64,000 nt of DNA from a bacterium (GTDB taxonomy: Bacteria > UBA10199 > 2-02-FULL-44-16 > JAAZCA01): NCBI GenBank assembly GCA_021810905.1, contig JAJZQH010000004.1:167089-231088 (forward strand). Direction: 5' to 3'. A model generated the notes under the pieces. It did not search any database. It had not been told where the DNA came from and was given only the letters and a program-made list of their open reading frames with translations. The position numbers and the translations under genes are program-made. Shown one piece after another: positions 59,785 through 64,000 of this stretch (its first letter is position 1; each line of letters begins with the position of its first letter).

Positions 59785-62649
59785 TCACTGCGGCTGCAAC
59801 GTCGCATGGAACGATTTGCTTCCCTCATCGAGCGTGAACGACGTGCTCCACGGCTTATAGCCCGGCATCTGTATGGTGACCGTATGCGGGCGATCGCGTC
59901 TGACCTTGCGCACGGTGACCGGCGTCCGCGCCGGTATCGTCTGTCCGTCAAAGATGACCTGCGCCGCTGGCGGGTCACTCGAGAGGGACACTTCCGCGTA
60001 CACGTCGCCGAGCTCGATATTTGTAAGATTGACCGTCTGGCCGGGTTTCACGGTGACTGTTTTGCTCACCCTCGCGCGGCCCTCAAGATTCACCACGACC
60101 TGTGCGGTGCCGGGCGGGACACTCGCCGAGAGCGGAGTCTTTCCCTTGAATTCGGAATTGATGAATACGTCGGCGCCGGACGGATTTGACGCCACCTTGA
60201 TCGTGCCTGCTTTGCCGGATTCGACCTTGGTAGGCGTGACCTCGGCAGGAGGTTGTTCAGTCGGACCTGCAGGCGGTTGCACGGGCGTAACGGCCGGTTG
60301 CTCGCTGGTAAGCGCCATGGCCAGTGTGTTTGCCGGCTTGGTGAGCTTTGCGGTGCGCGTGACGCTCTTGTAGCCGTCCAGATCGAGTTTGACCCTGTAG
60401 CTCTTGCCCGCGTTTAGTCTATCCAGCGTAGCCGGCGTCTTCATGCCCGTAGGCGCGCCGTCGAGCGTGATCGAAGCACCAGGAGGGGTGGATGTCACTT
60501 TGAGCGATGCGATAGTTATTTCAGCGGGTTTTTCTTCAGCCGGTGGTTTCTGCGCCTCAACAGGAGGCGCTTCGCCGGGGACGGCCGGTATTCCCGTGGT
60601 TGGCGGCGTCTCTGGCGCCTTTGGAAGCCCTGCCTCTGTCGGCGGGACCTGAGGCGTGACTGCCGCTTCACCGCTGCGCAGGAGCTGTGCCTCTACAGGC
60701 ACGGACTTATTCTCAGCCACTTCAAAACTGCCGCTCCACTCATCATAGCCGTCCATCCTGAGTGCAACTGAATATTTTTTCGGCCCAAGATTCGCTATCA
60801 TGGCAGGAGTGGTCCTGCCCGTGTCTTTGCCGTCGAGCAGCACCTTGGCTCCGGCGGGAGTGGAGTTGATCACGAGCTTACCCATCTGGGGCAGCACAGG
60901 CGTGAGTTTGGTGGAGATCTTCTGCGGCCGTGAGGAAGTGAGATTTACGACCTGTTCGAAATCTTCGTACTCGGGTTTTGAGAGCGTGATGCGCAGGTCC
61001 GTCCCCAACGTTAATTTTTCAAGTGTGGCAGGTGTGTTGAGCCCCGTGAGCCTGCCGTCGAGCATGATGGCGGCGCCGGGCGGATCGGTGATGATGTTGA
61101 GCATTCCAGTCGGCGGAGAGAGTGCGAGCGCCACATCTATTCGTTCCGGACCTGATATCTGGACGGACCTTTCGGCAGGCCCGTAGTCATCTTTTTCCGC
61201 CCTTACGATATAGATCCTTCCTGCCTGCAGCTTGTCTATGACCGTCGGCGTGACCGTGCCCGTATCTTTGCCATCCAGGAATATTTCTGCGCCCGCAGGT
61301 TCGGAGGTTACGTTCATGCTGCCGTAGATCTCTTCGGCAGGTGAGACCGGCGCCTTCTCTTCCCAGAAGCGGGCCGAGGGCACAAAACGGAACGTGAGAT
61401 AAGCGCCTGCCGCGATGACAGCGAGTGCGGCAGCGATGCGAAGCATGGTATGCCGCTTCTTCTTGATGACTGCCTTGCCCTCCTCCTTCGGCGCCTCGCG
61501 CGGTGGCGGAGGTGCAGCGGGAGGCCGGGTTGCCGGGGTGACCATCGTCTCCAGCAGGCCTTCCCTGGCTCCTCCGGTTCGCGCGGTCTCCTCGCTTATG
61601 GATTCGCCTTCACCCTCGCGGTGCACGATGTAGTACTGCTTCATGCCCTCGCGCACGTCCATGGAAGCGGTCATGCCTTCCGCTACTTCCTCGCGCACGC
61701 GCTCCACTTGATCGCCGCGGATTTCGTTGATGAAGACATCCTTGATGAACGCCGCGAGTTTGCGAGGCGAGAAATCCACGTGCTTGGAATAGAGGTATTT
61801 CGTCAGTTCGATCTGCAGGTCTCCCGCGTGCTGAAAGCGTTCGTCGATGTTGTAAGCGAGCGCCTTCACGACTATCGGCTTGAGTTGTTCGGGAATGGAA
61901 TTGGGGAGTTGTTCGGCAGTGATCCTCGTCGTGCGGATCTTTTTGAGGACCTCGAACTGCGATTCACCCGTGAAGAGCTTCTGACCGGTGAGCGTCTCGT
62001 AGAGCAGTATGCCGGTGGAGAAGATATCGGTGCGGCGGTCTATGGCCTTGCCCATCGCCTGCTCGGGCGACATGTAGGCGATCTTGCCCTTGAGGATGCC
62101 AGCCATCGTGTGCGAGATGTTCATCGCGGCCTTGGCGATGCCGAAGTCCACGATCTTCACCTCGCCCTCGTACGAGAGGAGGATGTTCTGCGGGCTGATG
62201 TCGCGATGCACTATATTGAGAGGTTGATTGTTATGATCGGTCTTGCGATGGGCGTAATCGAGGCCCTTGCATATCTCGGATATGATATAGACCGCGATGT
62301 CGGTCGGTATGGTTACTCCGCTTTCGCGGCAGCGATACATCACGTCGCGCAGATTCACGCCGTGGATGAACTCCATCGAGATGTAGTAGTCGTCGCCGAC
62401 CTTGCCCAGATCGTAGACCTGCACGATGTTCGCGTGCGAGAGCATGACCGAGAGCTTCGCCTCGTCGATGAGCATCGTGATGAAATCTTTGTCCGCCGAG
62501 CAGTGGGGGAGGATGCGCTTGATCGCCAGCTCTTTTTCAAAGCCGTCAACGCCGTAGGTCTTGGCCTTGTAGATTTCGGCCATGCCTCCCACGGCCAGTT
62601 TTTCCAGAAGGAGATATTTACCAAACTGCTTTGGCTCAAACTCGCTCAT
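59785..62649 (-). CDS. PEGA-domain transmembrane Ser/Thr protein kinase
   Basis: 954 residues. Kinase domain (about 11-270: LLEKLAVGGMAEIYKAKTYG, Lys in LAIKRI, HRDISPQN catalytic loop, DFGIAKA), a membrane helix at about 405-425 (LRIAAALAVIAAGAYLTFRF), then six PEGA repeats (V-T-S-x-P-x-G-A-x-x-x-L-D-G) with Pro-rich linkers in the extracytoplasmic part. PEGA domains bind surface structures such as glycans. Signals at the envelope could be passed through phosphorylation to the FHA activator encoded downstream. Confidence 0.95.
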   Translation of the reverse strand: MSEFEPKQFGKYLLLEKLAVGGMAEIYKAKTYGVDGFEKELAIKRILPHCSADKDFITMLIDEAKLSVMLSHANIVQVYDLGKVGDDYYISMEFIHGVNLRDVMYRCRESGVTIPTDIAVYIISEICKGLDYAHRKTDHNNQPLNIVHRDISPQNILLSYEGEVKIVDFGIAKAAMNISHTMAGILKGKIAYMSPEQAMGKAIDRRTDIFSTGILLYETLTGQKLFTGESQFEVLKKIRTTRITAEQLPNSIPEQLKPIVVKALAYNIDERFQHAGDLQIELTKYLYSKHVDFSPRKLAAFIKDVFINEIRGDQVERVREEVAEGMTASMDVREGMKQYYIVHREGEGESISEETARTGGAREGLLETMVTPATRPPAAPPPPREAPKEEGKAVIKKKRHTMLRIAAALAVIAAGAYLTFRFVPSARFWEEKAPVSPAEEIYGSMNVTSEPAGAEIFLDGKDTGTVTPTVIDKLQAGRIYIVRAEKDDYGPAERSVQISGPERIDVALALSPPTGMLNIITDPPGAAIMLDGRLTGLNTPATLEKLTLGTDLRITLSKPEYEDFEQVVNLTSSRPQKISTKLTPVLPQMGKLVINSTPAGAKVLLDGKDTGRTTPAMIANLGPKKYSVALRMDGYDEWSGSFEVAENKSVPVEAQLLRSGEAAVTPQVPPTEAGLPKAPETPPTTGIPAVPGEAPPVEAQKPPAEEKPAEITIASLKVTSTPPGASITLDGAPTGMKTPATLDRLNAGKSYRVKLDLDGYKSVTRTAKLTKPANTLAMALTSEQPAVTPVQPPAGPTEQPPAEVTPTKVESGKAGTIKVASNPSGADVFINSEFKGKTPLSASVPPGTAQVVVNLEGRARVSKTVTVKPGQTVNLTNIELGDVYAEVSLSSDPPAAQVIFDGQTIPARTPVTVRKVRRDRPHTVTIQMPGYKPWSTSFTLDEGSKSFHATLQPQ

Positions 62650-62665
62650 GAAATCTCCAATCCGT

Positions 62666-62757
62666 GTTTCGTCGATCGTGTATCGTGGATCGTAAGTGCC
62701 TCAAGTACTTGGGCGGTTTTACGATCAACGAATCACGATTCACGATTCACGAATCAC
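62666..62757. repeat. Family-3 hairpin element upstream of the kinase gene
   Basis: Left arm TTTCGTCGATCGTGTATCGT, loop with CTCAAGTACTTG, right arm ACGAATCACGATTCACGATT. The loop is shared with the element at 43942. Confidence 0.92.
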
Positions 62758-63371
62758 CGTATCAAAACCACCGCCGCAAAAATCAACAGCGCGGCTATGA
62801 ACGCGTACATCAGCGCCAGGCCCCAGTTGGTTCTGCGCGGCTCGCCATATGTTATGCCGATGAGCGAGAGCAGTGACTGCCGCGGTTTTATTGGAGTTGC
62901 GGCGTCGCCTCGGAACTCCTGCGCGCGAAAAGAACCGGATTCCGAAATAGTCTGCACGATGCCCATCTCGACGACAGGCCCTCTGGCCCACAGCTCTTCC
63001 GGGACCTTGTCTCCCTGGCGGAGCTTCTTCAGTTTTATGAAATCTTCGAGCCTCGTTATCAGCATGAGCGCGTTTGCCGTGACGCGGCCATCTTTCCAAT
63101 GCACGTCCACCTGCAGGATGCCGATGCCGCTGTGGAGATTGGCGGCCTTGAAGAGGCAATGCGAGATGCGCTCCCTCGCGACGCGTACCGGTTTGATGGT
63201 ACGCGCCCTCTGGCCGAACTTGCTCCACTGCTTGCCTTCAAGACGCCTCTGGTACTCGCGCTCCATTTCTTCGCGAGGGTTCTGCTGTTGATGTTGATCT
63301 TCCTTCGTCTCCTTCGGTTGATTTATCCGATAAGGAGGGGGCGCTTCGGACCTGTCGATCTTGTCGATCAT
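62754..63371 (-). CDS. Tail-anchored membrane protein, unknown
   Basis: 205 residues. Charged Gln/Glu-rich N-terminus (QPKETKEDQHQQQNPREEME), a middle globular part (GILQVDVHWKDGRVTANALM), and one C-terminal helix (GLALMYAFIAALLIFAAVVL). The ATG at 63371 avoids 30 repeat-derived residues of the longer frame. Upstream of the kinase gene on the same strand. No family recognised. Confidence 0.6.
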   Translation of the reverse strand: MIDKIDRSEAPPPYRINQPKETKEDQHQQQNPREEMEREYQRRLEGKQWSKFGQRARTIKPVRVARERISHCLFKAANLHSGIGILQVDVHWKDGRVTANALMLITRLEDFIKLKKLRQGDKVPEELWARGPVVEMGIVQTISESGSFRAQEFRGDAATPIKPRQSLLSLIGITYGEPRRTNWGLALMYAFIAALLIFAAVVLIR

Positions 63372-63390
63372 CTGAAATCCGTAAAACCCG

Positions 63391-63487
63391 TACGTTCGTG
63401 CGATTGTGCGTTCGTAAAACCTGTCCAGTTTTTCGATCGCACGAGAGTACGATCGCACCAACGCACGAGTTTACGATCGCACGAGCC
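63391..63487. repeat. Family-4 hairpin element (second copy)
   Basis: Left arm ACGTTCGTGCGATTGTGCGT, loop beginning AAAACCTG as in 37661, right arm with CGATCGCACGAG units. It lies between the FmdB and tail-anchored protein genes. Confidence 0.9.
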
Positions 63488-63492
63488 ACAAG

Positions 63493-63756
63493 TCAGCTTG
63501 ACTCTTTCTTCGTATCCGATGCCGTTTTTGTGGAGCTTTCCTTTTTTCTGCCACCCCTGCTTGAGCTTGAAGAACCGGAGGATGCATACCCATCCTTGTA
63601 CCATCCGCCACCTTTGAGGGCGAAGTGCGTCCTTGAGATCATTCGATCGGCGGTGCTTCCGCATTTTGGACACGGCGCCACGGGGGGCTCGGTAATCTTC
63701 TGCATGCATTCGAACTGCTTTCCGCATGATTTACATCTGTACTCGTAGATCGGCAT
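63493..63756 (-). CDS. FmdB-type zinc-ribbon protein
   Basis: 87 residues: MPIYEYRCKSCGKQFECMQK and CPKCGS give a CxxC-x21-CxxC zinc ribbon, with RMISRTHFALKGGGWYKDGY after it. The C-terminus is Ser/Lys-rich. Probably a nucleic-acid-associated regulator of the FmdB family. The remaining 244 bp to the window edge show no gene I can support. Confidence 0.9.
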   Translation of the reverse strand: MPIYEYRCKSCGKQFECMQKITEPPVAPCPKCGSTADRMISRTHFALKGGGWYKDGYASSGSSSSSRGGRKKESSTKTASDTKKESS

Positions 63757-64000
63757 ATCGCTTCCTTTTCAACGTCTGAACTGAGGTTTCAGCCCCCCGG
63801 AAAACAGTGGTGACTAGAGACTCCATTTTAGTCTATCTGGCTATAATGTAAAGATATTTTGCAGCAAAAAGAGGGTTCATCCGGGAAGTTTGTGTCTGAA
63901 ACGCGATGAAAAAAACTGAACGAATCAAGCGATCAAAAGCGATCAACTGCGATTGAGTCGATGATATTGCGAGAAAAACGAGAGACGGCGATCAGGGCGA

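Noticed and set aside
59131..60189. Plus-strand frame of 352 codons antisense to the activator and kinase genes
   Set aside because: Antisense to clearly conserved FHA/AAA+ and PEGA coding sequence; no domain of its own.
34597..63400. Many long open frames opposite real genes (for example under asnB, the kinase and the RND gene)
   Set aside because: They lack RBS and recognisable domains, and arise from GC-rich codon structure of the true genes.
63757..64000. Short frame MKKTERIKRSKAINCD near 63906
   Set aside because: 16 codons, no convincing RBS and low-complexity sequence.
1..64000. tRNA or rRNA genes
   Set aside because: No cloverleaf-like or rRNA-like segment was noticed by eye; a tRNAscan run was not possible.

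Overview
The window looks like part of a chromosome or metagenome contig from a deltaproteobacterium-like (myxobacteria/bdellovibrio-like or related candidate-phylum) Gram-negative. Clues are an outer-membrane polysaccharide export system, an FHA/sigma-54 activator beside a PEGA-domain Ser/Thr kinase with the HRDISPQN motif common in myxobacteria, an exported thrombospondin-3 protein ending in a GCS...RRK sorting tail, and very dense short-unit hairpin repeats between genes. The exact lineage cannot be fixed from sequence alone.

Region 1 (1-29.2 kb, + strand) is a surface polysaccharide locus. It holds a flippase (wzx), a polymerase/ligase-like protein (wzy), four or five glycosyltransferases, two cobalamin-type radical SAM enzymes, an amidotransferase of the asparagine synthase family, O-acyltransferases, a two-domain oxidoreductase, UDP-GlcNAc 2-epimerase, a D-glucuronyl C5-epimerase family protein, a WecA/WbpL-type initiating transferase with its partner epimerase, a WbpM/CapD-type dehydratase, an SLBB export protein and a Wzz-like chain-length regulator. 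Together they would build, flip, polymerise and export a repeat-unit glycan, probably containing modified uronic acid or amino sugars.

Region 2 (29.2-36.8 kb) is mixed: an AbiEi/AbiEii toxin-antitoxin pair with two copies of a 19-bp operator, an MMPL/HpnN-like RND transporter, a YitT-family membrane protein, a DUF72 protein, a DUF4349 lipoprotein and a small unknown gene.

Region 3 (36.9-56.9 kb, + strand) is the most interesting part: a non-flagellar type III secretion system arranged in the order of a flagellar fli operon. A lipoprotein SctJ, a sigma-28-family factor and an inner-rod SctI are followed by FliG-like, SctL/FliH, SctN/FliI, SctO/FliJ, SctP/FliK, FliM-like, FliN-like, FliO-like, SctR/FliP, SctS/FliQ and SctT/FliR. 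The window holds no flagellin, hook, rod, MotAB or chemotaxis gene. It does hold hallmarks of injectisomes: SctJ, SctI and two LcrH/SycD-type TPR chaperones flanking a putative secreted protein. SctC, SctD, SctU and SctV are not in the window. Two copies of one promoter motif (GACGCAACTT-N15-CCGATAAT) and two sigma-54-type promoters suggest staged expression.

Region 4 (57-64 kb, - strand) carries the exported TSP3-repeat protein, the FHA/AAA+/Fis sigma-54 activator, the PEGA-domain kinase, an unknown tail-anchored protein and an FmdB zinc ribbon. The kinase and activator plausibly control the sigma-54 promoters of the secretion locus.

Across regions 1-4 nearly every operon joint carries one of about seven families of hairpin elements whose arms are degenerate short repeats (period about 7 bp in most families). 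Loops are conserved within a family, many elements abut start codons, and several have entered coding sequence.
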